This document shows, piece by piece, positions 27,788 to 37,008 of a stretch of 54,862 nucleotides of DNA (its first letter is position 1; each line of letters begins with the position of its first letter). The DNA lies in assembly GCA_020722815.1 (NCBI GenBank), contig DYKB01000046.1, positions 1-54,862 of the forward strand. Direction: 5' to 3'. Source of the stretch: Caldithrix sp. (GTDB lineage: Bacteria > Zhuqueibacterota > Zhuqueibacteria > Thermofontimicrobiales > Sulfurfontimicrobiaceae). Made by a program: the position numbers and the translations under genes. The notes beneath the pieces are model-generated. The model saw nothing but the letters and a program-made list of their open reading frames with translations, had not been told where the DNA came from and did not search any database.

Positions 27788-27869
27788 GATTTTTGTCCTC
27801 TTTTATAGTTTTGAATGATATTTTGTAGTTTTTACGTGTGGATGAAAGTGATACTCAGGAAAACTTTCA

Positions 27870-28217
27870 TTAACCTAAAAGTCCTGCTAATTCTAAAACG
27901 CGTTTTGACCATTGAGAGGCTTGCTCGGCTACTTGATGACGGTGTTTAGCGTCTTTCCAAATGATAGACCAGTTATTTTTCCAGCGGGATAATTGAATTT
28001 ATAATTCAACCAATTCTGCAGTTGTCTCAATCTCAGTATCTCTGGCCGTCCATTCGATGAAAAATCGGCTTTCATCAAGCAAACTTTCTACCGCGTTCTG
28101 ATTTGCCTCATGACGAGAGAACGATTTGATTCGACTCAAGTTTGCTGCCAAGCCTCCCAAACGGGTTGAAAGATCATCTTTTAGATAACGTTCCTTAATA
28201 TTGTCGATGCTTTCCAT
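27870..28217 (-). pseudogene. Small conserved protein interrupted by an in-frame TAA
   Basis: From the ATG at 28217 the frame runs 72 codons to a TAA at 27999-28001. The same frame then continues without another stop for 42 codons to 27870, encoding IQLSRWKNNWSIIWKDAK and ending KRVLELAGLL. The joined 115-residue product reads like a family I recall as small hypothetical proteins (GGLAANLSRIKSFS, then ESLLDESRFFIEWTA, then ELVEL-x-IQLSRW), with Gln where the stop now lies. CAA to TAA is a one-base change. The family function is unknown to me. It neighbours a decayed toxin-antitoxin pair. The shorter 72-residue product may still be made. Confidence 0.65.
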
Positions 28218-28282
28218 GAATTTCAGTTACTTATTTTGATCGGATTGGTACTTTAATTGAAAAAAATAGACAGAACTAAGAT

Positions 28283-28734
28283 CTATCGAGCAATGCCTAA
28301 TTGAAAAAATAGTGTTTCGAAAATACTTTCGTGTAATTCAGGGGAGTCAATTTTGCCGATGGCTTTGATTAATCGTTTTTTATCGAGTGTTCTAATCTGA
28401 TAACATAAAATAATTGATTCTTTTTCGATTCCGGCACTCCCATCGGGAAGGAGAACTTCATTAGGGTATGTTTTTCGACCTGGTTTTCTCAAAGTTATGG
28501 GCAAAACATTCACGAAAGTAGAATTTGATTGATTGTATCCACTCAATAAAACATGGTCGTACACCCTTTCAAAGGTTTTAAACCTTTGAAAGGGTAGATT
28601 TCACCATCCTTTATTGAAGGGATACGATTGATTTCTACTTCGCTGATTACTAAAACAGGCCGGGATTTTCCTTGTTCAGAACCGATTACCGGATCAAAAT
28701 TAGCAAGGGGAATATGCCACCGAAATGATATCAT
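28283..28734 (-). pseudogene. MazF/PemK-type toxin gene, disrupted by a miniature element and a frameshift
   Basis: The start is the ATG at 28734, overlapping the antitoxin stop as TAATG with GGAGG upstream. The N-terminal part, with NFDPVIGSEQGKSRPVLVIS, is the MazF/PemK signature. At the codons for EIN the 91-bp element (28535-28625) is inserted. After it, in another frame, come VNVLPITLRKPGRKTYPNEVLL and CYQIRTLDKKRL, the rest of the family fold, ending at 28283. Removing the element and one target copy (99 nt) does not restore the frame, so a separate indel near 28510-28520 must exist. The endoribonuclease is therefore inactive. Confidence 0.8.
28535..28625. mobile_element. 91-bp miniature inverted-repeat element with 8-bp target duplication
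   Basis: The element begins GTATCC and ends GGATAC. Its two halves are near-complementary along their whole length: matching blocks GTATCC, TCAATAAA, ATGGT and then CCCTTTCAAAGGTTT at the centre. It is flanked on both sides by GATTGATT (28527-28534 and 28626-28633), a perfect 8-bp direct repeat. It interrupts the MazF/PemK frame. It has no coding capacity, so it must have been moved by a transposase encoded elsewhere. Confidence 0.85.
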
Positions 28735-28976
28735 TATTCCTCCCAACCTTCATTATCAATATTTTCGAATTCTGCAAGCTACTTCTTTTAAATCATTAAA
28801 AAAAAGTTCGTCTTTTATTTCCATCTTAAGAAGGTCAATCTTCTGTTCAAAATCATTTGGTTTCTTTCTTAAAATTAGAATTATCTCTACTAAATCATTT
28901 TCTGGAATATAGGGGGGATTTTAATTCGAACTTCATGATTCCGGGGGGTTCTGATGATCTGTTTAAGGGCTTTCAT
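28734..28976 (-). pseudogene. Antitoxin gene of the MazF/PemK pair with two frameshifts
   Basis: Starting at the ATG at 28976 the first 22 codons read MKALKQIIRT then PRNHEVRIKIP. One base appears lost in a run of C (plus-strand G run 28912-28917), after which the sense frame is YIPENDLVEIILILRKK to LFFNDLKEVA. An extra base near 28776 shifts again, and the end reads EFENIDNEGWEE with TAA at 28734-28736, overlapping the toxin start. The two shifts together restore the final frame. The TAATG overlap and order fit a type II antitoxin translated before its toxin. Confidence 0.65.
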
Positions 28977-29351
28977 TTTAAAATTCCTATCTTAAAGAAG
29001 AAATATTCAAATTTACACAACAACACTTTTATTAACAACCAGTTAATTGAGGTATTGAAAGATTCTTACTCAATTTAATATGAAAAACCTTTTTTGTATT
29101 GACTTCCTCTTGCCCAATTTATAAAATTTTAACTTATATATCAAGGCTTTTTTAAATATAATTTTTTCCCAATACGCCATCGGGCTTACAGTCGGAACTT
29201 TAGTTGATATATTGCTCCTAATGCATTCAATGATTGAGAATTGATTTCAGATTGTAAAGAAAAATTGAGGATAGTGTGTTAATAGATGCTTTTATATCAG
29301 CAGTTGAATGACTTAATTTGTGTTAAACCTGCAAAGAAATATATCCGCACC
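28977..29351. other. AT-rich gap with a possible gene tail
   Basis: No intact gene is visible. On the minus strand an open stretch of about 30 codons (29186 to about 29275) ends SQSLNALGAIYQLKFRL and a stop, resembling the last strands of an outer-membrane beta-barrel. It may be the tail of a deleted gene. The assignment is weak. Confidence 0.35.
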
Positions 29352-29948
29352 TCACTTATTCACCCGCGTCACCACCCCCGAAACCGTAAAACTGGTCAAC
29401 CTGGTGCCGGGCGTATAGGCTCCGCTCTGGTATAGTCCATCAGTCGCCGCGCCGGAGGAACTGCCACCGGTGTCGACATCGTACGTCAAGCCTTTTTTGA
29501 GTTTGGAGGAGGAGAAAGCGACAGCTTGGTATTTTTTAATGGGTTTAAAGTCCAGGATTGCTTCACCATCGCTGGATTGAATATGAAACAGGGTTCCCGC
29601 CTGAATTGTGGAACTGAAATTCATCAATACGACAGACTGGGTCGATGTGGTACCGGGAGCCTGTGCCATACCCGAACTGCCGGCGGCTACCAGAAATCCG
29701 CCGCTTAATTTGAATGTTCGGTCATAATCCAGTGCGCCATTATTATTGGAAATAGGACCGTTAATAATAACATCGCCGCCGGTCATCGTGATGGAACCGT
29801 TGATATCAAAACCATCGCCGGTAGCATTGGTGACAAGATAGCCTCCGTTTATATTCAGATTGAAATTACCAACCGGCATGCCGCCCCCCTGACCGGGCTT
29901 GCCGGGTTGTGCACTGCCTTCACTTCCATCCGCCGCATTTTCTTGCAT
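29352..29948 (-). pseudogene. 5'-truncated Cthe_2159-like carbohydrate-binding beta-helix protein
   Basis: The open frame of 198 residues contains the rungs typical of the Cthe_2159-type (DUF4353) right-handed beta-helix: GGYLVTNATGDGFDINGSI, TMTGGDVIINGP, GALDYDRTFKLSGGFLVAAG. Full-length members have a signal peptide and several more rungs before this point. Here the first ATG has no ribosome site and is preceded by a Gly/Pro-rich linker (GKPGQGGGMPVG), so the 5' half is missing. It is probably a remnant of a surface protein that bound acidic polysaccharide. Confidence 0.65.
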
Positions 29949-30044
29949 ACTATTTCTAAAATTTTTTAGAGTCCAGGCAGTATTTGGAGAGGCTTATGCT
30001 GTGTGCCGGATTTAATGACCGGAAAACAGCCCTGCTAAAAAAAT

Positions 30045-32987
30045 TCATTTATTATATTTTTCAAAAATTTCAATAGCTTCCTTAATTTGCTGTTTTAAGC
30101 TCTTTTTTATAGCGGAATCATCTGGTTTGGCAGCGTTTTTTTTAAACTCGGAAATAGGAGGGTACGTCTGGATTTCCATCTTCAGGCAATCGGCATCAAT
30201 CCACATTTTTGAACATAGCGGAAGATGAGGATTACCTTCAGCCGGAAGCATAAGGGCCAGACTGAAAAAATATTCCAATTCTTTCCCCAATTCCGGGATA
30301 AAACCCTGTCGAATTCGGTTCTGAAAAGCAGCGCTATTCAATAAAGGAAGATTGTGGCTGGTCAACAGGCAAGCAGCGGCCAGTCGGATACGTTCAGTGT
30401 ATGCAATTTCACTGGTAGCTCCAATTACCATTCCAATCGTTTCCAATGTATTTTGTATTGAAGATGTTAATTTAATTTCAAAAATAAATTTTCGCGATTT
30501 TTTATTATCAAACAGGGCCATTATCAATAGGGCTAACGGTTCTGTAAGTGTTTGATTCGACGAGATTTCATAGTGATTCTCGGTCGGTAAATTTTTTAGA
30601 TCTGAAAAAAGATCATTAAAACGTAAAGTGATCATAGAAATGATAATTTCCAGAGCAGGACCGATGGCATTATTAACAATAACGGAAAGATCTTCAATCT
30701 TTTTTAATAACTTCCCTTTACACTGATCCAGCCGTTCCCGAACAGTCGGGTCCATTAGCGGTAGTTCCCAGTCCATGGTATTGGGATTGGCAGGTTGCGT
30801 TTCACGAGTCCAGTACACCTGCCGGGCTTGCCCGGTTTCATCAATTTGAATTGCCCAGACCACGCCTTCCATCCAGCCAGCCGTGCCAGAATTAAAATAG
30901 CGACTTTTAAAATGCGGAAAATTCACATCAACAAGCCGGTTTGTTTTCTCCTGGATATCTTTTTTTATTTTTTCAAATTTTGTCATTATAAAATCCGGGA
31001 TAAATTTTTCCAGATTAAAATATGGCTGACTTTGCGGAAAATGGGTGTGTCCCAGACAAAACAGATTAAAGCGTTGCACTTTTTTGGCGTCACTGTTTTT
31101 CCTTACGCCAATTGTTGCGCCGGCAAACGCGGCCAGCGTTTCCATAAACATATAAGAATCAATTGGATAGCGCGTATCGTCTTTTTGATGCTGAATTTCG
31201 TGTGCAAATTTCGCTGCTGGATTTGCGCTCAGAAAGCTTTCCAGAATAAATGTTTTGGACAACATATCCGTAAATTTAAAAGCTGGCGAACCACCCCATG
31301 CGATTCCCCCCATATCGCGAAGGGGATCATCAAGCATGTCCAGGGGCGTAACAACCGCACTGACAATTAATTTACCAATCAAATTGTTACAATCACAATT
31401 CCAGAAATCCCATTGATGGCCATGTGCGACAATCATCGGGGCTTTGGTCTTGTATGGCTCAGAATCGAGACCAAAATTGATGATCATATCATCCATCGTT
31501 TTAACTTCTTCAATGATGGCAAAATCATAAATTTCAAAAGGCGGATTATTCTCACCTTTTCCCCAGTCAAAAATATCCTGCAATATTTTAAAAACATGCG
31601 GTTTTCGAACACAGGAGTCATGATTGCCATACAGCCGCACATATCGTCCCTGGCGATGGAGGCGAATTAGCCGTCGGTAAATGCACCAATGGGTACTTAT
31701 TATTTCGCGTAATTTATCTTTCGGCAGCTTGGAAAAATCCCGAAAGAACCAGAGTTCCTCACAATCGCCGGCTTCGATGACGGTATATCCATTTTTTAAC
31801 GCATAATCCAATAAACGGCAATAAAGGCGCTGATTGGGTTTAAAGTGGTCTATCGATCCGAAAGCCATGGGTTCAAGTTCATCAAAATGCGAATCACGGT
31901 GAATATCACTGAAAATTAAATATTTTGGGCCATTTTCAGATGGCGGCGGTAACCGTTTAACTTTAAATTTTGGATTTTTTTCTATATCGGCAAAAAGCAG
32001 ATCCCACCAGGGGAGTGGATGCTTAATCAAACAGTGGATAACAGCACAAATCACCAGAAAAATACCAACCGGTGGAAATCGTGCCATTTTTAATAAGGCC
32101 CATTCAACAGCCTCATCCTCTTCTGCTTCCGTCAGGAGGCCCGAAAAAACCTCAAATAATTGACGAAAATTAACATGACGCAGCGGCGCCAGATGTAACG
32201 TTTTCAAAGCCTCCATGAGGGGTGAAAACAGGTTTTCCATAATTTTATTTGCATTCATGGAAGACATAATATTGGCAGGCAGATTCAGTTTTTCGATTAA
32301 ACCGTACAATCCGAGAGAAATGAACAAAATACCAGCGGGAAGTTGATAATTGGATTGCGCCAGAAAGTTTTGTAGTGAATCGGGAAGAGTGGTTTTATCC
32401 GGCCATTTCAAATCAACAAAAGATAATTTTTTATTAAGATTAATATCATCGCTGGTGATTATTTCTTTAATAGATTGAACAACCTGCTTTGTATCCGGTG
32501 ATTGAAAGAGTTGGAAGATCACCGGTTTCCAGGTTTTTTCGAATCTGGCGAGAAATTCCGCCGGTTTTTTCAAGCAGTGTTGAGCAAGATCGGAAAATAA
32601 ATCAATTATATGGGCCTTATTTTGGAAGGCAGCGTCAATAAAATGTCCTAATTTAGTATCATCCAGCAAATCATAAAATTTTTCAAGTGTTTTTATGAAA
32701 TCTTTATGATTGAAGAGATTTTCCTGAAAAATTTGCTCCAAATAATGAAAAAGGCCATTTCCATCAATATTTTGAAGTATCTTCTGGATAATTGTTATTT
32801 TTTGATTGGAATCGTTTCGATTTTCCCGGAGTTCCTGGATTTTTAATTTAATAAAATCCTCTGGCGCAAACCCGGTTTGTTCCTTAATCACCAGATTAAT
32901 GGTTTGTTTCAATTCTTCCCAGAAGTTCCCACATAAATTATCCGATTTCTCACTATTCGGATTATTTAATGGTATGTCTAAATTCAT
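30045..32987 (-). CDS. Large metallophosphoesterase (calcineurin-like), 980 residues
   Basis: Start taken at the ATG at 32987 behind AAGAAG; a GTG at 32993 is equally possible. All metal-binding motifs of the calcineurin-like phosphoesterase fold are present in order: DIH (D361, H363), GD (407-408, in GDCEELW), GNHD (454-457), a GH in AHGHQW (523-524), and GHTH (646-649). This core is embedded in long helical regions: residues 1-340 (one hydrophobic helix near 305-322) and about 755-980, with no motif I recognise. At nearly 1000 residues it is far longer than usual (250-450). It is the third gene of a co-oriented set with a papain-like peptidase and a DUF4056-like protein. The substrate is unknown; it could be a phosphoester in nucleotide, lipid or protein. 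Confidence 0.85.
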   Translation of the reverse strand: MNLDIPLNNPNSEKSDNLCGNFWEELKQTINLVIKEQTGFAPEDFIKLKIQELRENRNDSNQKITIIQKILQNIDGNGLFHYLEQIFQENLFNHKDFIKTLEKFYDLLDDTKLGHFIDAAFQNKAHIIDLFSDLAQHCLKKPAEFLARFEKTWKPVIFQLFQSPDTKQVVQSIKEIITSDDINLNKKLSFVDLKWPDKTTLPDSLQNFLAQSNYQLPAGILFISLGLYGLIEKLNLPANIMSSMNANKIMENLFSPLMEALKTLHLAPLRHVNFRQLFEVFSGLLTEAEEDEAVEWALLKMARFPPVGIFLVICAVIHCLIKHPLPWWDLLFADIEKNPKFKVKRLPPPSENGPKYLIFSDIHRDSHFDELEPMAFGSIDHFKPNQRLYCRLLDYALKNGYTVIEAGDCEELWFFRDFSKLPKDKLREIISTHWCIYRRLIRLHRQGRYVRLYGNHDSCVRKPHVFKILQDIFDWGKGENNPPFEIYDFAIIEEVKTMDDMIINFGLDSEPYKTKAPMIVAHGHQWDFWNCDCNNLIGKLIVSAVVTPLDMLDDPLRDMGGIAWGGSPAFKFTDMLSKTFILESFLSANPAAKFAHEIQHQKDDTRYPIDSYMFMETLAAFAGATIGVRKNSDAKKVQRFNLFCLGHTHFPQSQPYFNLEKFIPDFIMTKFEKIKKDIQEKTNRLVDVNFPHFKSRYFNSGTAGWMEGVVWAIQIDETGQARQVYWTRETQPANPNTMDWELPLMDPTVRERLDQCKGKLLKKIEDLSVIVNNAIGPALEIIISMITLRFNDLFSDLKNLPTENHYEISSNQTLTEPLALLIMALFDNKKSRKFIFEIKLTSSIQNTLETIGMVIGATSEIAYTERIRLAAACLLTSHNLPLLNSAAFQNRIRQGFIPELGKELEYFFSLALMLPAEGNPHLPLCSKMWIDADCLKMEIQTYPPISEFKKNAAKPDDSAIKKSLKQQIKEAIEIFEKYNK

Positions 32988-33077
32988 ATTCACTTCTTAT
33001 CTTCTGTAAAATTTAGATCATTCGTATTCTGGCTTTTTACCGAATAAATAACTCAAATATAACCACTGAGGTTGGCT

Positions 33078-33243
33078 GGTTCAGGGTTCATGGTTCGACA
33101 TCTTGGAAAATGATGACTTTTTTTTAAACGATATTGCTTTCCAGTTCTGTTCATACGCAAGGTGCCAGGTTTCAATTTCCTCAAATCCATGAATTCGCAT
33201 AATTTTGAACCCTGAACCGGGAACAAATGAACCTTGAACCAGC
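33078..33243. repeat. Inverted GGTTCAGGGTTCA repeats
   Basis: GGTTCAGGGTTCA (33078-33090) has its exact complement at 33206-33218, and a second near-complement lies at about 33229-33243. They occupy the 265-bp gap between the metallophosphoesterase and DUF4056-like genes. This could form a large hairpin in the joint transcript or be a low-complexity dispersed repeat. Confidence 0.5.
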
Positions 33244-33258
33244 GCCATAACGCTCAGA

Positions 33259-34563
33259 TTATTCTTGCATCCATTTCGGTGGATACGGATCTACTAACTC
33301 ACCTGTATCCTTCATCTGAATTTTAATCGGCAATTTTTTCTTCCCAAAATTCTCACGGCCGCTGACAACCCGCTCCCATAATACCTGCGGAATCACCACC
33401 CACCATTCACGACAGGTATATTTATCCCATTCGGGGCTGTCATATTTTTGAGTATAAAAATCCAGCACAGCGCGGAGAAGCCCGCGTGGAACCACATTTC
33501 CATTTTTCGGGTCCAGTCCATCATATTCTTTAAAAAATTCCTGCATGTATTGGGGTATATCCACCCGCGTTGTCTTCCCGGGATGGTAAATTAGATTTTT
33601 AAAAAACATCTTAATCGCATCGTGTATCTGAATAAACGGATTGAGATTAACTTTAACCTTCATGGATTCCCGAATGATTTCAGGGAATTTTTGCATGAAA
33701 CGATCCAACTCACGCCCATTTTTGGCCTGTTTTCGCATAAATTCGCCCAGATCAATGCCAAAACTATCTGAAGCACGATCTTCAATAGTATCAGCGCTGG
33801 TAGCATACCCCCAGAGCATATTCGTCAGCATCGTTAGAAGTTTTTTCTCCCGCAGTTCTGTTAACCATTTTTTTCCCCTCAGCCAACGCTGACGTTTTTC
33901 AGTTTTCTCACTGCGATATTGACCGAATTCACCACCGTAAAGATAGGTAATAATCGCACAATTAAAAAAATGACCCAAATCAATAAAGCCGCCATTGCAG
34001 GTAAACACAAATCGATTGTAAAATCCACTCCCAATTTCCGGCTCCCCGATACCAGGGCAAAAAGTCCAGCCCAATGAAATCAGGCGAATATAATTATCAA
34101 TCAACGGCTCCAGGGCACGTAAAGTTTTTTCATAAAACCGGCAATAAATTCGCCATCCCCAGGGCTTTTTTTGCTTGATTGACTCTATTTTGCTTTTTAA
34201 TTTTATTTCCATGAAGGGTAAAAGGATCAGACGCTGGTTATCACGAACCAAGTCAATATTATCATCCAATCCCATCACAATCAAACCACTCACCGCCAAT
34301 CCCAAACTATTAACGATGGATTGATATGAAAGTGAAAGCCGATCCAGCTTCATCTCCTGAATTGTTTGTCGTATAGATCCAGGAACAAGTGCACCAATAA
34401 TTGTTCGAAATAGAAAAACTCGGGAATCCCGAAAATTTTCGACATTCTGAATTGCCCCTTGAATTGCCTTAACCGCTTCCTCCGGACTAATAACAACTTC
34501 TTCATGAATCGGGAATCCAATCGGGCCGCTCTCATCGAAATCATCGAAGTCAAGGCGTGGCAT
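33259..34563 (-). CDS. DUF4056-like protein of unknown function, coupled to papain-like peptidase
   Basis: 434 residues, AAGGAG ribosome site overlapping the end of the peptidase gene. No signal peptide; one hydrophobic stretch near residues 84-98. The central segment FTCNGGFIDLGHFFNCAIIT and later EDRASDSFGIDLG recall the conserved His/Asp-bearing motifs of the DUF4056 family, for which no activity is established as far as I know. The tight spacing (9 nt) to the upstream peptidase means the two are translated together, so they probably act in one process. The C-terminus is rich in Trp and basic residues. Function not recognised. Confidence 0.7.
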   Translation of the reverse strand: MPRLDFDDFDESGPIGFPIHEEVVISPEEAVKAIQGAIQNVENFRDSRVFLFRTIIGALVPGSIRQTIQEMKLDRLSLSYQSIVNSLGLAVSGLIVMGLDDNIDLVRDNQRLILLPFMEIKLKSKIESIKQKKPWGWRIYCRFYEKTLRALEPLIDNYIRLISLGWTFCPGIGEPEIGSGFYNRFVFTCNGGFIDLGHFFNCAIITYLYGGEFGQYRSEKTEKRQRWLRGKKWLTELREKKLLTMLTNMLWGYATSADTIEDRASDSFGIDLGEFMRKQAKNGRELDRFMQKFPEIIRESMKVKVNLNPFIQIHDAIKMFFKNLIYHPGKTTRVDIPQYMQEFFKEYDGLDPKNGNVVPRGLLRAVLDFYTQKYDSPEWDKYTCREWWVVIPQVLWERVVSGRENFGKKKLPIKIQMKDTGELVDPYPPKWMQE

Positions 34564-34572
34564 AATTTCTCC

Positions 34573-35406
34573 TTATGAAGAGATTTTCTCCGGAATGAGA
34601 TCCGTTCCCATGGCTTGCCAGATATTTTTTTCAGCATAGGTATATGAAAAATATCCAAAACCCTTTGCTCCCCAGGCTTTTCCCCAGGAATTTTTAAATT
34701 TAAAACGTTGTTTATTATCATCATAACCAACCACCAGAACGGCATGACCCCCCAAATCCGCTCCCCCATCTTCATCAGCCAGAATCCCGTCGGGACCAAC
34801 ATCCAGCCATCGCATATCCATTGGTACAGAAGCGACAAATGGACCAACTTTGGTCAGATGCAGTTTACGAACTTTATTTGTCGCCAATTGGTAATAATTA
34901 AAAATGCGGAATTGTGCCGCATTATAGAAAAAATCGCGTTTCTGCTTCAAGGATGTAAATGCAATTAAATCCTGATCATAACGGTAGAATTTTTCTTCCG
35001 GGACACCATATTTTTTCAAAACCTGAAATGCTGTTTTCAAACTTGTGCCCGCATTTGAAACAAAACTGTTGATTTCATACTGATCAGTCTCTTTCGCCGC
35101 CATCCATAAGAATCGAACACTTAATTTAACTTGTTTACCATTTGTCGATTTCTGGTACATCCATTCCCGTAAATCGGTTGTTGCCCACCCGATACAGGAA
35201 CCATAATCCCCCTGATCTTCGACATCAGGCGTTTCATTGGAATAATCGACAACTGACTTGAGGGGCTCGCGAGTTTCAATTATCGAAGGATGACTGGCTG
35301 CGACAATCCAGTCGCGTTCATCCGGCCGATCCCGGACAACCGTGCAGCGCTGAATGAGTTTTTCCTGAGTTAATTTGGAATTTCCTGATCCTCGTTTTGT
35401 GCGCAT
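34573..35406 (-). CDS. Papain-like (C1A) cysteine peptidase, apparently cytoplasmic
   Basis: 277 residues from the ATG at 35406, preferred because GGAG lies 7 nt upstream; the frame extends 14 codons further without support. The C1A triad and oxyanion residue are complete: Q65 and C71 in QGDYGSCIGWA, H221 in GGHAVLVVGYDD, N239 in FKNSWGKAWGAKGFGYFSY. There is no signal peptide and only a short basic N-terminal region (about 60 residues) instead of a long propeptide, so it may be active inside the cell or need its partner for control. It is the first gene of the peptidase, DUF4056-like and metallophosphoesterase set. The substrate is unknown. Confidence 0.9.
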   Translation of the reverse strand: MRTKRGSGNSKLTQEKLIQRCTVVRDRPDERDWIVAASHPSIIETREPLKSVVDYSNETPDVEDQGDYGSCIGWATTDLREWMYQKSTNGKQVKLSVRFLWMAAKETDQYEINSFVSNAGTSLKTAFQVLKKYGVPEEKFYRYDQDLIAFTSLKQKRDFFYNAAQFRIFNYYQLATNKVRKLHLTKVGPFVASVPMDMRWLDVGPDGILADEDGGADLGGHAVLVVGYDDNKQRFKFKNSWGKAWGAKGFGYFSYTYAEKNIWQAMGTDLIPEKISS

Positions 35407-35448
35407 ATTGAATCTCCATAAAAATGTAAAGGAATTATGATGATACAA

Positions 35449-35924
35449 TTTTGCAAATCTAATGCCTGAGAAACAAAGGACTTATCAATTGTCGTTATCA
35501 GAAGGTACCTGGAGGAATAAGCGGCACAGAACGTATTAATTCAGATCCGGAACAGAAATATGAATCGCTCAGAATAAGCTTCTTTCAAGCAAGAATAAAA
35601 AATTTCATTTTTCAAAATTTTATTTATAAAAATACTCACGCTACTATTTTATCAAAATTTGTGAAAAAGTCAATATAAATCATAAAAATGATGGCATCCA
35701 TACAACAATTAATGGCAAAAATGCACTCAAATTCGACATATTCAATCAATTCATACTCATTCTATAAAATAGATTAAATTTTGACCTTCATGGTTAGCAC
35801 ACTTTTGATCTGGTAGATTCACTTTATATCAAAGAAAATAATAGAAAATTTCCGAAAATCCTATCGATAGTCATCAGAATTTGATAAAACATGATAATGA
35901 GTCTTATTCATTAGTAGCGACGAC
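35449..35924. other. AT-rich gap holding a likely promoter for the peptidase operon
   Basis: No coding frame is seen. On the minus strand TTGACT (35673-35668) and TAAAAT (35651-35646) are 16 nt apart, a fair sigma-70 match about 240 nt upstream of the peptidase start. The rest is low-complexity AT-rich sequence. Confidence 0.4.
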
Positions 35925-36911
35925 TCATTTTCGATAACCTTTCAGAATTTCATCCATCACCCAACTCGTTCTGGCACCTGTTTCGCCAGTACTGGGTGAT
36001 TTTCCCAGCCCAAGTAATTCGTTGACAACCTGCTGGATGAGTGGCTGTTGAACATGCTGCGGCCAGGAAGGCTCAAACCTTTGTATCTGACCGTCTATTT
36101 CCAGTAACACCGGTTTCATCTCAAACGAACTGAAAAGAATTTTTCCCTTTTCACCGATAATTTCCGTTTGGTCAATTCGATTGGATTCAGCCACTGTAAA
36201 ACACCAGGAACCCACGCCTACAACACCGGATTCGAAACGAAAATTCGCTGCAACCATATCTTCTACCGGATAAAATCCTGCCTGATTGACGGCGATACCT
36301 TTCACTTCCATAATTGGCCCGAAAAAATAATCCAGCAAATCCAGTTGATGCGAACCCATATCGACAAAATAACCACCCCCCGCTAACTCTGGTTGCACAC
36401 GCCAGGTGAGCGTATCGGTCTGTAAATCTTCTTTTCTGGGGGGAAGGTGCAATTTGACATTTAGACACCGTACCGGCCCAATTACTCCTGAATCAACCAA
36501 TGCCTTCACTTTTAGAAAAACGGGCAAACAGCGTCGATAATAGGCAACAAACAACCGAACATTCGCCGCCTGACAGGCCTGAATCATTTTTTGGCATTCG
36601 GCATAATTTCGTGCCATCGGTTTCTCCACGTACACCGGTTTACCCGCATTTGCAGCTTTCAGCGTATATTCAGCATGAAATGCCGGCGGCGTTGCAATAT
36701 AGATCGCATCTACCTCCGGATCATGGATGAGCTTATCGGCATCATCATACCATTTCGGAACGCCATGCCGCGCCGCATAATCCCGCGCCTTTTCCCCATT
36801 CCGCCGCATCACTGCCACCAGTGCCGATCCAGATGCTTTTTGAAACCCCGGCCCACTTTTCACTTCAGTCACATCCCCACAGCCGATAATTCCCCATTTA
36901 ATTTGGTTCAT
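35925..36911 (-). CDS. Gfo/Idh/MocA family NAD(P)-dependent oxidoreductase, cytoplasmic
   Basis: 328 residues. The N-terminal Rossmann fold has GIIGCGDVTE (residues 8-17), and the family's EKPMA motif with K97 follows. The C-terminal alpha/beta domain contains GGGYFVDMGSHQLDLLDYFFG with the His residues that bind substrate. No signal peptide. Such enzymes oxidise or reduce a sugar, inositol or related polyol using NAD(P). It stands alone with no clear metabolic partner, so the substrate is not assignable. It is distinct from the Tat-exported family member at 48.5 kb. Confidence 0.9.
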   Translation of the reverse strand: MNQIKWGIIGCGDVTEVKSGPGFQKASGSALVAVMRRNGEKARDYAARHGVPKWYDDADKLIHDPEVDAIYIATPPAFHAEYTLKAANAGKPVYVEKPMARNYAECQKMIQACQAANVRLFVAYYRRCLPVFLKVKALVDSGVIGPVRCLNVKLHLPPRKEDLQTDTLTWRVQPELAGGGYFVDMGSHQLDLLDYFFGPIMEVKGIAVNQAGFYPVEDMVAANFRFESGVVGVGSWCFTVAESNRIDQTEIIGEKGKILFSSFEMKPVLLEIDGQIQRFEPSWPQHVQQPLIQQVVNELLGLGKSPSTGETGARTSWVMDEILKGYRK

Positions 36912-37008
36912 GATGGTTACCTTTCGAATCCTGATTCGCCGCTAATTGGTTGACTTTAAAACGACAATCTGTTTGAAAAAATTTTTTGCTAACATTCATG
37001 AGGAAATA

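Noticed and set aside
23157..28001. Recoded stop codons (TAG at 23157, TAA at 27999) as readthrough or an alternative genetic code.
   Set aside because: All three stop codons end intact genes normally across the window, and the affected genes mostly carry other lesions, so decay is the simpler explanation.
28628..28912. Plus-strand open frame of 94 codons near the toxin gene.
   Set aside because: The minus strand here clearly encodes the antitoxin and toxin with overlapping TAATG; the plus frame is a shadow.
29101..29135. Plus-strand TTGACT/TAAAAT pair as a promoter.
   Set aside because: No plus-strand gene follows within several kilobases, and the area is generally AT-rich.
30795..31370. 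Plus-strand open frame of 191 codons.
   Set aside because: Antisense to the metallophosphoesterase region that contains its metal-binding motifs.
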